64,000 bases of DNA from an uncultured Planctomycetia bacterium (lineage in GTDB: Bacteria > Planctomycetota > Phycisphaerae > Phycisphaerales > SM1A02). Location: positions 1 through 64,000 of the forward strand of contig CALMPF010000065.1 of assembly GCA_937871505.1 (NCBI GenBank). The letters run 5' to 3'. Positions 44,923-54,031 of this stretch are shown one piece after another. Position 1 is the stretch's first letter. Each line of letters begins with the position of its first letter. The notes below the pieces were generated by a model that was not told where the DNA came from, ran no database searches, and worked only from the letters and a program-made list of their open reading frames with translations. The position numbers were made by a program, and so were the translations under genes.

Positions 44923-45558
44923 GTGTTCGACCGGCTTGAGATTCTCTCCGAGGATCCGACCCAGACCGAGGCGATCGCCGCGGTGCTCGGGAGCTTCTGT
45001 CTCGGCGGCGAGCTGCTGGCGCTCCGAGGCGGTCTCGGTGCGGGCAAGACCTGCTTCGTCCGCGGGCTCGCTTCTGGGCTGGGTGTCGAGCCGACGGAGA
45101 TCGCAAGCCCGACGTTCGTGCTCTGCGCCATCCATCAGGGTGAACGGCTCGATCTCGCTCACATGGATGCGTGGCGGATCGCCTCGCCTGACGAGCTCGA
45201 GACGATCGGCTTCGACGAGCTGCGCGCCCGCGATGACATGGTCGTGGCGGTCGAGTGGCCGGAGCGCCTCGGCGCTGCGATCGGAACTCCCACGGTGCTC
45301 GTCGAGCTCTCGCAGGGCGCGCCCGTGAGCGGCGGGAGCGCCAGCTCGCTGCGGCACATCGCGCTTTCCGCACGCGCGGAGTTCATCGCGGCGCTGCGTC
45401 AGCGCCTTGCGCGCGATCCCTGCAGGACCTGCGGGCGCCCCACGCTCGTCGGCGCGCCGACGGCCCCGTTCTGCTCCGGTCGCTGCCGGCTTGCCGACCT
45501 TGGCGCGTGGTTCGAAGGACGGCATCGCATCCTCGGCGGTGACGACGATCCGGAGTGA
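44923..45558 (+). CDS. tsaE: TsaE-YacG fusion (tRNA t6A ATPase with zinc ribbon)
   Basis: The N-terminal 150 residues are TsaE, the ATPase of the tRNA threonylcarbamoyladenosine complex: Walker A 'LRGGLGAGKTCFVRG', 'SPTFVL' and 'HMDAWRI'. Residues 165-205 form a YacG-type zinc finger: Cys167, Cys170, Cys184 and Cys188 in 'CRTCG' and 'FCSGRCRLADLGAW'. In most bacteria YacG (a DNA gyrase inhibitor) is a separate 60-65-aa protein, so this fusion is unusual. The start is GTG at 44923. Length without YacG is normal for TsaE. Confidence 0.88.
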   Translation: MFDRLEILSEDPTQTEAIAAVLGSFCLGGELLALRGGLGAGKTCFVRGLASGLGVEPTEIASPTFVLCAIHQGERLDLAHMDAWRIASPDELETIGFDELRARDDMVVAVEWPERLGAAIGTPTVLVELSQGAPVSGGSASSLRHIALSARAEFIAALRQRLARDPCRTCGRPTLVGAPTAPFCSGRCRLADLGAWFEGRHRILGGDDDPE

Positions 45559-45751
45559 CGCGCTCGCTGCGCCGACGCCGCGAGCGGAGGACCGCCGCGC
45601 TTCTTGCCGCTCTGACGAACGTCACTGTCTCCGGCCGGGTTCATGACCGGATCTCAGACCCTGGCTTCCGGAGCGGCTCGAGGCGGAGCCGCGTGCGCGC
45701 CTCCGGGCCGCCTTCCCCCTTCGTCCCATCCTCACCTACTCGCTGTCTCAC

Positions 45752-46225
45752 TCACTCGTTGGGGCTCATCGCGTAGATCTGGAACCGGTGCCCCATCGGA
45801 GACCAGCCGTGCTCGAGGCAGATGCGCTCGCGCAGGGCGACGAGTTCGGGGCTGCTGAATTCAATTCGGCGCCCGGTGCGCATGCAGACGAGGAAGTCCC
45901 GCGGCTGCTTGCCGTAGACGAGCTGGTAGTGCGACTGGCGCGGATCGAAGAGCGCCTGGACGATGATCCCCGCGTCTTCGAGCAGCCTGATCGTCCGGTA
46001 GATCGTCGCCTTGGAGACGCGGTGTCCCCGACGGCGCATGTCCATCAGGAGCTCCTCGGCCTCGAAGACCTCGTCGCGCTCGATGATGGCGTTGAGGACA
46101 TCCGCCCGTTCGGGCGTGTACTTGAGACCCTTGGCCCGGAGGTGGCGCCGAAAGACGGCGCAGAGCGGCGTCAGGGCGGCGAACTCCGGTGGAAGGGGCG
46201 GAACGACGACCGGCCCGGCAGCCAT
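45752..46225 (-). CDS. Fur-family transcriptional regulator, divergent metal sites
   Basis: A 157-aa winged-helix repressor. The DNA-binding half is typical: 'LKYTPERADVLNAI', 'VFEAEELLMDMRRRGHRVSKATIYRTIRLLEDAGII'. The dimerisation half keeps 'HYQLVYG', 'GRRIEFSSPELVALRERICLEHGWSPMGHRFQIYAM'. The usual HHDH-plus-CxxC metal site is reduced to 'PRDFLVCMRTG', and there is no C-terminal CxxC. It may sense another metal or redox state, or bind metal weakly. The start at 46225 gives the normal Fur length. It is convergent with tsaE-yacG and divergent from the gene at 46616. Confidence 0.88.
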   Translation of the reverse strand: MAAGPVVVPPLPPEFAALTPLCAVFRRHLRAKGLKYTPERADVLNAIIERDEVFEAEELLMDMRRRGHRVSKATIYRTIRLLEDAGIIVQALFDPRQSHYQLVYGKQPRDFLVCMRTGRRIEFSSPELVALRERICLEHGWSPMGHRFQIYAMSPNE

Positions 46226-46615
46226 CGACGCAGTGTACCGATGGGCGCCTCCGAGAGTGCGTCGACCGCCGCCATGCCCCCACCGCGCTGGAACGGGCTG
46301 GATCGACTCGGACTGGGTTGGGCTGGACTGAGCTGGCTGCACGGGTTGGCCGGATTGGAGAGGCTCGACCGGGTCGGCCGCACTCGGACGGGCGGGAGGT
46401 CCGAAAGCGCGCGGACGACGCCCGAGCCCGACCGGCGCATGGCGGCCCGCGGTCCCCGGGCGAAGGCCATGAGATTCTCCGGAACCCGGGCATGGCCGGT
46501 CGATCGGCGTCCCTCTGATGCAGCTCCGCCGCGATTCGTGCGCCGCGGTCGTCTCGTCGAGCGGTCCCGTGAGACCGCGCCGCGACGTGCGACGACGGAG
46601 TGCGGAGGTACATCG
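46226..46615. other. Divergent intergenic region
   Basis: About 390 bases between the Fur-like gene and a plus-strand gene. It contains a run of imperfect GGACTGG/GGGCTGG-type short repeats (about 46305-46370). No clear Fur-box palindrome or promoter was recognised, although promoters for both genes must lie here. Confidence 0.45.
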
Positions 46616-48757
46616 ATGGATACACCATCCAAGGGCGACTCCCCGGCTTCGAATCAACTCGTCGACGCGAAGCGCGCCGAGGAGCGTCCGCTCACGGCGA
46701 TCCAGGCTCGGCGGCTCGCGTCGATCTCCGGAATCGATGCAGGCGAGTTCAAGGGGCGCACGCTCGCGGCGATCACCGACACCCTGCGCTGGAAGCTGAA
46801 CCCCGAGCTCTTCTTCATGAGGAAGGTCTGCGGCCGGGTCGTGAGGAAGGACCCTCAGACCGGCGAGGAGCAGCCGGTGCCCTTCGCGACCGTGCACGTG
46901 GAGGACACCGACTGCTCGCTTCTGCACTTCTCTCCCCCCAACTGGCCCTGGAGCTGGTTCTTCCCGCTCAAGTGCGATCGCGAGGTCATCGCCACGGCGA
47001 AGACCGACGCATGCGGTCGCTTCTGCGTCTGGATTCCGCGCTTCGACGTCGATTGGGTGCTGAAGTGGCGAAAGAAGTTCGTCTGCTATGGGGAGATCCT
47101 CCGGCGGCCGAGCCTCAAGGACCTTCTCATCGAGATCATCGACGGCCCGTGGCCGCCGATCCGCAAGCCGCCGCGACCCGAGCCGGATCCATCTCCGATC
47201 GAGCGCCTGATGACGCTCGCCTCGCTCGGCGTGGAACGGATCGCCGCCCAGGTCGGAAGCCGGGCTGCACGCCGAATCGACGCTCTCGCCGGAGCGGCGG
47301 TCTTCGGTGCGGAGCTTCCGGATCTCGATCTTCTCGAGGGCACCCCCGCCTTCGATGCCGAGCTTCCTCCGCCGCTGCCTCCGGAGTTCCGGCCGATCGA
47401 GATGGCCGAGAAGGCGCGCGGCGGCGATGCTCCGGGCTCGGCGTTCTCGCTCGATGCGGTGCGGGCCGGGCTGGCCACGCGCGTCCGGCTCGGCGGGCAG
47501 CAGGAGCTGCTTCGGAACTTCGATCCGAGGATCGCCATCGGTCCGTTCCTCAAGTGCTCGGTGATCTTCGTGCCCGAGTGGTCGGTGGTGCTCGATGTCC
47601 CCGACATCACCTTCCGGGTGACTCAGGACGTCAACGGCGACGGCGTCGAAGAGACGATCTACGGCGAGGGCTACTTCCAGGTGCGATGGGACGCCGGCTC
47701 GATTCCCGACGTCACGCTTCAGGCCTCGCCGCTCGCCATCCCCGGCGTCGCCTGCGAGGTCCCGACGGTCACCTGCGGCCAGGTTCCGACGCTGCAGTTC
47801 GCCGGGCTCATGCCGCTGGCGAATCCACCCGCTCCCGCGCCGCCTTACTTCGACCAGGTCTCCGGATACGCGCGGCGCCCCAATCGTCCGCGCCCCTCCG
47901 GCAACCCCTCCGATCCGCCTGGAAGCCCGCTCCAGACGCAGACGCCGATGGGGCGCACGCTGCATCTCTACGGCTGCGTCGAGGTGCCGGGGGCGGCGAA
48001 GTACCGGTTCCTTCGCCGGTTCAACGGAGGCCCTCAGGCGCCGGTCGTCGGGCTCACCTGGCCGATCTACCGGATGAACGGCGGCACGCTCGAGGTCAAG
48101 CATGTCGCCGCGGACTCGTCGGGCTGGTACCCGATCGTGCCCGCGAGCGACGGATGGCATCCGAGTCGCCTGCTGCTGACCTGGCCGACGGGCGCTCAGG
48201 GCACCTATGAGATGACGCTCCAGCTTGCCGGCGGCTCCGGCGCCGTTCTTCCCGCGACCCACGTCGTCAACGTGCAGGTCGACAACAGCGTTCCCTCGGC
48301 GATCTTCCAGAAGCTCGCGTGGAAGTTCGCTTCCGAGAGCGACGACGCCTTCGACCAGCCGGGGCGCAGCCTGCTCGGCACCTGCCCGGTGATCCAGCGC
48401 GGCGCCGCGCCCGCGGCGGTCGACGTCCTGATGCGCGTCGCGGTCTCGGCGCCGCACCTGCGCGACGCGTTCATCACCGCCAACGGCTGTTCGCTCGCGG
48501 CGCTCCCCCTGGTCGCGGGCCTGACGCATCACGTCAAGCACTGGCACACCGACGCGCTGGACAACAGCGAGCTCCTCTTCGCCCGCTACCGGATTCCGCC
48601 GCTCGCCCCGCAGGGGGTGTACTCCTTCCGCGCCCGGGCAAACTCGCGCAGCTTCAACCCCGCCGGAGGCGACTCGGGCCATCTCGCCGACTGGCACTAC
48701 GACGTGGTCTACGACTACGCCCATCCCGCGATCCACGTCGCGGTGATCGACGCGTAA
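46616..48757 (+). CDS. Hypothetical large protein with carboxypeptidase-regulatory-like N-terminal domain
   Basis: A 713-aa protein I cannot name. Residues 60-150 look like a carboxypeptidase regulatory-like beta-sandwich ('VCGRVVRKDPQTGEEQPVPFATVHVED', 'AKTDACGRFCVWIPRF'). A Pro-rich middle is followed by a beta-rich half with an EF-hand-like 'DVNGDGVEETIYGEGYFQV', aromatic-rich segments and several paired Cys. There is no signal peptide. The start at 46616 has GGAGG about 9 nt upstream. The next two small genes run in the same direction after a strong hairpin. The content suggests a structural or surface protein. Confidence 0.6.
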   Translation: MDTPSKGDSPASNQLVDAKRAEERPLTAIQARRLASISGIDAGEFKGRTLAAITDTLRWKLNPELFFMRKVCGRVVRKDPQTGEEQPVPFATVHVEDTDCSLLHFSPPNWPWSWFFPLKCDREVIATAKTDACGRFCVWIPRFDVDWVLKWRKKFVCYGEILRRPSLKDLLIEIIDGPWPPIRKPPRPEPDPSPIERLMTLASLGVERIAAQVGSRAARRIDALAGAAVFGAELPDLDLLEGTPAFDAELPPPLPPEFRPIEMAEKARGGDAPGSAFSLDAVRAGLATRVRLGGQQELLRNFDPRIAIGPFLKCSVIFVPEWSVVLDVPDITFRVTQDVNGDGVEETIYGEGYFQVRWDAGSIPDVTLQASPLAIPGVACEVPTVTCGQVPTLQFAGLMPLANPPAPAPPYFDQVSGYARRPNRPRPSGNPSDPPGSPLQTQTPMGRTLHLYGCVEVPGAAKYRFLRRFNGGPQAPVVGLTWPIYRMNGGTLEVKHVAADSSGWYPIVPASDGWHPSRLLLTWPTGAQGTYEMTLQLAGGSGAVLPATHVVNVQVDNSVPSAIFQKLAWKFASESDDAFDQPGRSLLGTCPVIQRGAAPAAVDVLMRVAVSAPHLRDAFITANGCSLAALPLVAGLTHHVKHWHTDALDNSELLFARYRIPPLAPQGVYSFRARANSRSFNPAGGDSGHLADWHYDVVYDYAHPAIHVAVIDA

Positions 48758-48787
48758 CCCCGCCGCCGCGCGGCTTCCCCCCGCTGC

Positions 48788-48818
48788 GCCCGACCGCGGA
48801 GCGCCTCCGCGGTCGGGC
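48788..48818 (+). terminator. Strong GC hairpin after the 713-aa gene
   Basis: A perfect 14-bp stem, GCCCGACCGCGGAG paired with CTCCGCGGTCGGGC, with loop CGC. It lies 31 nt after the stop codon at 48757. There is no T tract, so it is either a non-canonical terminator or an mRNA stabiliser. The next start codon is only 10 nt beyond it. Confidence 0.6.
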
Positions 48819-48827
48819 GACTCGCCG

Positions 48828-49277
48828 ATGCCGGACATGCTCGAATCCCCTTGGCTCAGGTTGCTGATGGGCACCCTCGCGACGTGGCGGATCGTCCATC
48901 TCGTCGTGCATGAGGATGGCCCGTGGGACCTCGTCCTCCGACTGCGCCGACGTGCCGGAAGCGGCACGCTCGGCCGCGCGATGGACTGTCCCTGGTGTCT
49001 CGGGATCTGGGTCTCGGCCGGGATGGCGCCGCTCGTTGCGTGGGCGCCGTCGCGCTGGCCCGAGTGGGCGGCGGCGATCCTCACGATCCTGCTCGCCTGG
49101 TGGGGAATCGCGGGCGGTGCGGCGCTCATCGAACACCTCGGCGGGAGGCGCTCGACCGGGTCCGGCGCGGTGCCCCACGACCGGCGCAACGGCGCGGACG
49201 ACCCGGGCTCCGGGTCCCTCCGACACGGGGACGCCGCCTCCGCCGGTGCGGTCGACCCTCCACCGCGGCGAAGCTGA
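48828..49277 (+). CDS. DUF1360-like small membrane protein
   Basis: A 149-aa protein with the DUF1360 pattern: 'LATWRIVHLVVHEDGPWDLVLRLR', a 'MDCPWCLGIWVSAGM' Cys-x2-Cys pair, and two hydrophobic helices (about residues 55-73 and 80-101). The last 45 residues are charged and Gly/Ser-rich. DUF1360 proteins are known in phages and bacteria with no firm function. There is no good ribosome binding site before 48828 because the hairpin is adjacent, so a start at 48837 is also possible. Confidence 0.7.
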   Translation: MPDMLESPWLRLLMGTLATWRIVHLVVHEDGPWDLVLRLRRRAGSGTLGRAMDCPWCLGIWVSAGMAPLVAWAPSRWPEWAAAILTILLAWWGIAGGAALIEHLGGRRSTGSGAVPHDRRNGADDPGSGSLRHGDAASAGAVDPPPRRS

Positions 49278-49322
49278 GCGCCCTTCGTCGAGCCTCGGAA
49301 ACGATCGACTCCGGAGAACCCC

Positions 49323-49730
49323 ATGTGCTGCTGCGGGAGCAGACGCGAAGCCCTTGCACGCTCGTTCCGCGCCGAGTCTCTCGGTGCGCCCGCGCTCCCC
49401 GGTCCTCCGGCGCCTGCGGCGGGGAGCGGTCGCCTTGCGGATCTCCCGGCCGGTGGCGCCGCCGGGGACGACGCGCGCCGCCATGAGCCGCGCGCCGACG
49501 GCCTCGTCGGCGCCGGCGATGAAGCAGCCGCGACGGCCCCGCAGGCGATCCTCGCCGTCCGGCACCGCGACGGCGGTCCGATCGTGCTTCGCGGCCCTGC
49601 GAGCGGCGCGGTCCACCGCTTCGCGGCAGGAGCGGTCGTCGCGGTGCCCGCCGCCGACGCCCGTGCGCTGGTGGCGGGAGGATCATTCGAGGTCGTCGAT
49701 CGCGCCGTGGACGGGGATTCGACGACTTGA
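49323..49730 (+). CDS. Small hypothetical protein, Cys start, low complexity
   Basis: A 135-aa protein starting MCCCGSRREALARSF and continuing with an Ala/Gly/Pro-rich stretch, then a beta-like end 'QAILAVRHRDGGPIVLRGP' and 'VHRFAAGAVVAVPAADA'. It is unrecognised. The same direction and 45-nt spacing after the DUF1360 gene suggest a shared transcript. The GC-rich open frame gives only modest support for it being a gene. Confidence 0.5.
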   Translation: MCCCGSRREALARSFRAESLGAPALPGPPAPAAGSGRLADLPAGGAAGDDARRHEPRADGLVGAGDEAAATAPQAILAVRHRDGGPIVLRGPASGAVHRFAAGAVVAVPAADARALVAGGSFEVVDRAVDGDSTT

Positions 49731-49843
49731 TCTGCAACCGGTCTGGCCTTGAGATGGGGCGCGAGCTGGGACTGGAGCTGGGACTCGGTCTGGACCAAAC
49801 TCGGCCTGAGGCCGGAGCTTCCGCGCGGCCGCGGACGTCTCCG

Positions 49844-52800
49844 TCAGGTCTGGCTCCAGTCGCGCCCCTGTCCCGCCTGGGCCACGAGCGGAACGTCGAG
49901 CGGCATCGCCTGCTCCATGCGCTCGATGACCAAGGCCCGGACCGCGTCGATCTCGCCTTCGGGCACCTCGAAGACGAGCTCGTCGTGGATCTGAAGGAGG
50001 ATCCGCACCCGTGGATGACGTTCGCCGAGGACGCGGTGGAGATCCACCATGGCGACCTTGATGAGGTCCGCGGCGCTGCCCTGGACCACCGTGTTGATCG
50101 CCATGCGTTCGCCGAGCGCCCGCTCCTGCGGATTGCGCGAATGCACCTGCGGGATCGGCCGACGGCGGCGCAGGATCGTCTCGACGTGGCCGTGCTCGCG
50201 GGCGAAGGCGACGCAGGAGGCGAGGAAGGCGTCGATCCGCGCGAAGCGTGCCTTGTAGTCGGCGATGATCTGCGCCGCCCGCTCGTTGCTTGTCCCGGGC
50301 CCGAGCCGCCGCGCGAGGCCGAAGGCGGTGATGCCGTAGACGATCCCGAAGTTGACCATCTTCGCGGTGCTGCGCTGCTCGTCGGTCACGTCCGCGGGCG
50401 CGGTGCCGAAGACCTCGGCGGCGACCGCCGCGTGGATGTCGGCGCCGGCGCGGAACGCCTCGATGAGGGCCGGGTCGCCGGAGAGATGGGCAAGCAGCCG
50501 CAGCTCGATCTGCGAGTAGTCCACGGCCAGCAGGAGGTGCCCGTCGTCGGCGACGAAGGCGCGGCGGATCGCCCTGCCGACATCGGAGCGGATGGGGATG
50601 TTCTGGAGGTTGGGATCGCTTGAGGCGAGGCGCCCCGTCGCCGCGACGGTCTGGTGAAACGATGCATGCACGCGGCCGGTGCGCCGGTTCACCGCCGCGT
50701 CGAGGGCGATCAGGTAGGTGCCGACGAGCTTGGTGAGCTGGCGATACTCGACGATGAGCTTCGGAATCTCCGAGTCGATCGCAGGGTCGGCGGCGAGGCG
50801 GTCGAGCACCTCCTGGTCGGTCGAGGGGCCGGTCTTGTTGCGGCGGACGACGGCGATGCCCAGCCCCGGCGGATCGTCCCCGGGTCGGTTGAAGAGGACG
50901 GCCGCAAGCTGCTTCGGCGAGTCCGGACTGAACGGATGCGGCGCCGCCTCGACGATGCGGCGCCGCAGCCCGTCGATGCGGCCTGCAAGCGCCGTGCGCT
51001 GCCGCGCGAGCTCGTCGCGGTCGACGCGGATGCCGTTGAGCTCCATGGCCGCGAGGACTTCGACCAGCGGGATCTCGACCTCGTCGTGCAGCCGCCGCAG
51101 GCCCAGCGCATCGACCTCGGGCAGCAGGCGGTCGCGCAGCCGCAGCGCGATGTCGGCGTCTTCCGCGGCGTAGGGACCGGCGATCGAGAGCGGCGCCTCG
51201 TCGAAGCGCCGCTCGTGCGGCGGCGCGCCGATCACCGACTCGATCGGCGTGCACTCGTGACGGAGAAGCCCGCGGGCGAGCGCGTCGAGCCCGTGGCCGG
51301 GCCGGGTCGCATCGACGAGGTAGCTCGCCACGAGGGTGTCGGTCTCGACGCCGCCGAGGGCGATTCCGTGCCGTTGCAGCACGATCCCGTCGAACTTGAG
51401 GTTGTGACCGCACTTCGCGGGGCGTTCCCCCTCGAGCAGGGGGCGCACGATCGCGACGACCTCGTCGAGGCCGAGATGCGACTGCGGCTCGGGCGAGCGG
51501 ATCGGCACGTAGACGCCGCGCCCTTCAGCGATCGAGAGCGAGATGCCGCAGAGGTTGGCATCGATCGGTGAGAGCGCATCGGTCTCGGTATCCACCGCGA
51601 CGACCGCGGCGCTCGCCGCCTCCGCGACGAAGGCGGCGACTTCGGCGGCGCTGCGCAGGACGGCGTAGTCGCCCGCGAGCGTGTCGGCGGAGAGCGCGGG
51701 CGCGTCCGCCGCCGGCGCCGAGAAGAGCGACGGTCCCGCGGCCGCGGTCGCGCGAGCGCGCCCCCGCCCGCGGCGCTCCGCGGCCGCGTCGCTCGTTCCG
51801 CCGGACCTCGCGTCGGAACGCGCCCCTCCGGCTCCCGCGGAGGCGCCCTCATCGACGCCTCCGAGGACGCCCGGCGCGACACCCCCGGCGTCCGCCTCCG
51901 CGGCGGGGCCGAGGGGCGCGCTCCGCGAGGGCTGCGGTCGCTCCGCGGCGCGGCCCGCGACCTGCGCGAGCTCTCCGAGGAGCCGCTGGAAGGCGAGGTC
52001 CTTGAAGATCCCCTCGAGCTGCGCAAGCGGCAGGGCCTCGCGCCAGCGATCGTCGATCCGGGAAGCCTCGAGGTCGAAGGCGAGCGGCAGATCGTCGCGC
52101 AGGCGCACCAGCTCGACGTTGAGCGGCAGCCGCGCACGGGTGCGCTCGATGCTCTCGCGCCGCTTCGGGGTGAGCTCGTCGAGGTGCTCGAGCAGGCCCG
52201 CGATCGATCCGTAGCGGACGATCAGCTCCGCCGCGGTCTTGGGGCCGATCCCCGGAACGCCCGGGATGTTGTCGCTCGAGTCTCCCATCAGCGCGAGCAT
52301 CTCGACGACCTGCGCCGGACTGACGCCGCGGCGCTCGAAGAGCTCCTCGACGGTCAGGGCGGCGTCGGTGTGGACGTCGAAGAGCTCGACCTGCTCGTCG
52401 AGAAGCTGCCCGAGGTCCTTGTCCTTGGAGACGATCCGGATGCGCAGGTCGGGCCGCTCGCGCCGGAGCCGGCGCACGAGGGTCGCGATCACGTCATCCG
52501 CCTCGACGCCCGGCTCGGCGAGGACCGGAATGCGCATCGCAGCGAGGATCTCGAGGCAGCGCTCGACCTGCGGACGGAAGTCCTGCGGCGGCGGATCGCG
52601 GTTGGCCTTGTACTGCGGGTCGAGCTGCGAGCGGAAGGTCTCGGTGTCCCCCGCCGCGTCGATCACCACCGCCAGATGCTCCGGCTTCCGATCGCGCAGA
52701 AGGCGCAGGATCATCGAGACGAAGCCGAAGACGAGGTTCGTCGGCTCTCCGGTCACCGGACTGCGCAGCCCGGAGCGGATCGCGTGGTAGGCGCGGAAGA

Positions 52801-52849
52801 ACTGCGCGTGCCCGTCGATGACGTAGAGGACCGGCTCGGCTTCGCTCAC
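49844..52849 (-). CDS. polA: DNA polymerase I
   Basis: Replicative gap-filling and repair polymerase. The 1001-aa protein has three parts. The N-terminal 5'-3' exonuclease (residues 1-300) shows 'VIDGHAQFFRAYHAIR', 'AEPGVEADDVIATLVRRL', 'GDSSDNIPGVPGIGPKTA'. A 3'-5' exonuclease (about 415-590) has an intact DxE (VVAVDTETDALSP), so it can proofread. The polymerase domain has 'GRLASSDPNLQNIPIRSDVGRA', 'DYSQIELRLLAHLSGD' and 'QIHDELVFEVPEGE'. A 100-residue Ala/Gly/Arg-rich linker at about 310-400 is longer than usual. The start is GTG at 52849, just before the conserved region; an upstream start at 52909 is less likely. Confidence 0.95.
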   Translation of the reverse strand: MSEAEPVLYVIDGHAQFFRAYHAIRSGLRSPVTGEPTNLVFGFVSMILRLLRDRKPEHLAVVIDAAGDTETFRSQLDPQYKANRDPPPQDFRPQVERCLEILAAMRIPVLAEPGVEADDVIATLVRRLRRERPDLRIRIVSKDKDLGQLLDEQVELFDVHTDAALTVEELFERRGVSPAQVVEMLALMGDSSDNIPGVPGIGPKTAAELIVRYGSIAGLLEHLDELTPKRRESIERTRARLPLNVELVRLRDDLPLAFDLEASRIDDRWREALPLAQLEGIFKDLAFQRLLGELAQVAGRAAERPQPSRSAPLGPAAEADAGGVAPGVLGGVDEGASAGAGGARSDARSGGTSDAAAERRGRGRARATAAAGPSLFSAPAADAPALSADTLAGDYAVLRSAAEVAAFVAEAASAAVVAVDTETDALSPIDANLCGISLSIAEGRGVYVPIRSPEPQSHLGLDEVVAIVRPLLEGERPAKCGHNLKFDGIVLQRHGIALGGVETDTLVASYLVDATRPGHGLDALARGLLRHECTPIESVIGAPPHERRFDEAPLSIAGPYAAEDADIALRLRDRLLPEVDALGLRRLHDEVEIPLVEVLAAMELNGIRVDRDELARQRTALAGRIDGLRRRIVEAAPHPFSPDSPKQLAAVLFNRPGDDPPGLGIAVVRRNKTGPSTDQEVLDRLAADPAIDSEIPKLIVEYRQLTKLVGTYLIALDAAVNRRTGRVHASFHQTVAATGRLASSDPNLQNIPIRSDVGRAIRRAFVADDGHLLLAVDYSQIELRLLAHLSGDPALIEAFRAGADIHAAVAAEVFGTAPADVTDEQRSTAKMVNFGIVYGITAFGLARRLGPGTSNERAAQIIADYKARFARIDAFLASCVAFAREHGHVETILRRRRPIPQVHSRNPQERALGERMAINTVVQGSAADLIKVAMVDLHRVLGERHPRVRILLQIHDELVFEVPEGEIDAVRALVIERMEQAMPLDVPLVAQAGQGRDWSQT

Positions 52850-52949
52850 GGGGCGAGCGTAGCGTCGGACCCGCGCGCGCCAGTCCCGCTCGGATCGGGC
52901 GCTTCGCATCCGGCGGCTCGGACCGGTCCGTCGCAGGCGAGCGCGGCGG

Positions 52950-53978
52950 CTACTCCCGGTCGACGAGATGTCGCAGGACGCGCTCGACTCCGAGGGTGAT
53001 GCGCGCCAGCTTGAGGGTGTCGACCTTGTCGACGGTGTCCTGCGGCGTGTGGTAGTGGGGATAGCGGAACGGCGCGGTGTCGGTGATCATGATCCCCGGA
53101 TAGCCCGCCTGCCAGAAGGCCCAGTGGTCCGACCAGCCGATTCCCGGCAGGCTGCCGGGGAGGGCGCCGCCCTCGGAGGGAAAGGCCGTCGTGGCGCGAA
53201 AGGTGGCGACGACGTCGCGGAGCAGGCGGCGCGAGCGCATGTTGGCGACGAAGGCCACGAAGTCGCCGCGGTCGGGATAGACCGATCCGAGCGGAGCTGG
53301 ATAGCGCTGCGAACCCGGGGCATCGTCGAACCACCCGATGGTCTCCAGCGAGAGCATCGCGACGATCGGCTCATCCGCGGCGCGGCAGGCGCGGGCGTAG
53401 ACGAGCGAGCCCATCTCCTCGGTCTGGAACCACGGCGGCTCCTCGTCGACGAAGAAGACCGCCCGCAGCGTGCGCCGCGGCTCGAGCCCGGCGAGCCGGT
53501 CGACGAGCGCGAGCAGGGCCACCACCCCGCTGCCGTTGTCGTTGGCCCCCGGGGCGTCGTCGAAGGAGTCGTAGTGGGCGCCGATGATGACGATCTCGTC
53601 GATGCCATCGGATCGCCGGGGCCACTCCACGACGATGTTCCCCGGCGTGAGCGCTGGATCGCCCGCCGGCGATGGATGCCGGATCGGCGTCATTCCCGCC
53701 GTGCGGAGCCGTTGCTCGATGAACGCCGCGGAGCGGAAGTACGCATCGGGATGGCCGCGATTGCGCGGACCGAGGTCGGCGACGAGGCGATCGAGGTCGT
53801 CGGCGAGCCGGGACGCGAGGAGACGTTCCTCCGCAGTCGCCGCGGGAAGGTCGCCGCGGTGAGAGTTCCCCGGCATCGCGATCGACCAGGCGTAGAGCCC
53901 CGCGAGAAGCGCCGCCAGCGCGACCGCGAGCGCCGCGAGCCGAATGAGAGCCGCCTTGCTGAGGAGTCGCAGCCGCAT
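52950..53978 (-). CDS. M28-family zinc aminopeptidase, membrane-anchored or exported
   Basis: A 342-aa protein with an N-terminal hydrophobic segment (residues 9-32) acting as signal or anchor. The M28 zinc ligands are clear: His in 'IIGAHYDSFDD', Asp in 'GANDNGSGVVALL', Glu-Glu in 'FFVDEEPPWF', 'SLETIGWF' and the final His in 'YPHYHTPQDTVDKVD'. It probably trims peptides in the periplasm. It lies upstream of polA with a 100-nt gap and downstream of the GlmU-like gene. Specificity is not determined. Confidence 0.9.
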   Translation of the reverse strand: MRLRLLSKAALIRLAALAVALAALLAGLYAWSIAMPGNSHRGDLPAATAEERLLASRLADDLDRLVADLGPRNRGHPDAYFRSAAFIEQRLRTAGMTPIRHPSPAGDPALTPGNIVVEWPRRSDGIDEIVIIGAHYDSFDDAPGANDNGSGVVALLALVDRLAGLEPRRTLRAVFFVDEEPPWFQTEEMGSLVYARACRAADEPIVAMLSLETIGWFDDAPGSQRYPAPLGSVYPDRGDFVAFVANMRSRRLLRDVVATFRATTAFPSEGGALPGSLPGIGWSDHWAFWQAGYPGIMITDTAPFRYPHYHTPQDTVDKVDTLKLARITLGVERVLRHLVDRE

Positions 53979-54031
53979 CGCGCTGCGACGATCGCAGGTC
54001 CGTCGAAGGCGGTCAAGCGAGCGCGAGCGAG

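Noticed and set aside
45752..49798. A 1348-aa minus-strand open frame
   Set aside because: Only its last 158 codons (the Fur-like protein) are real; the rest is antisense to the 713-aa gene and its neighbours.
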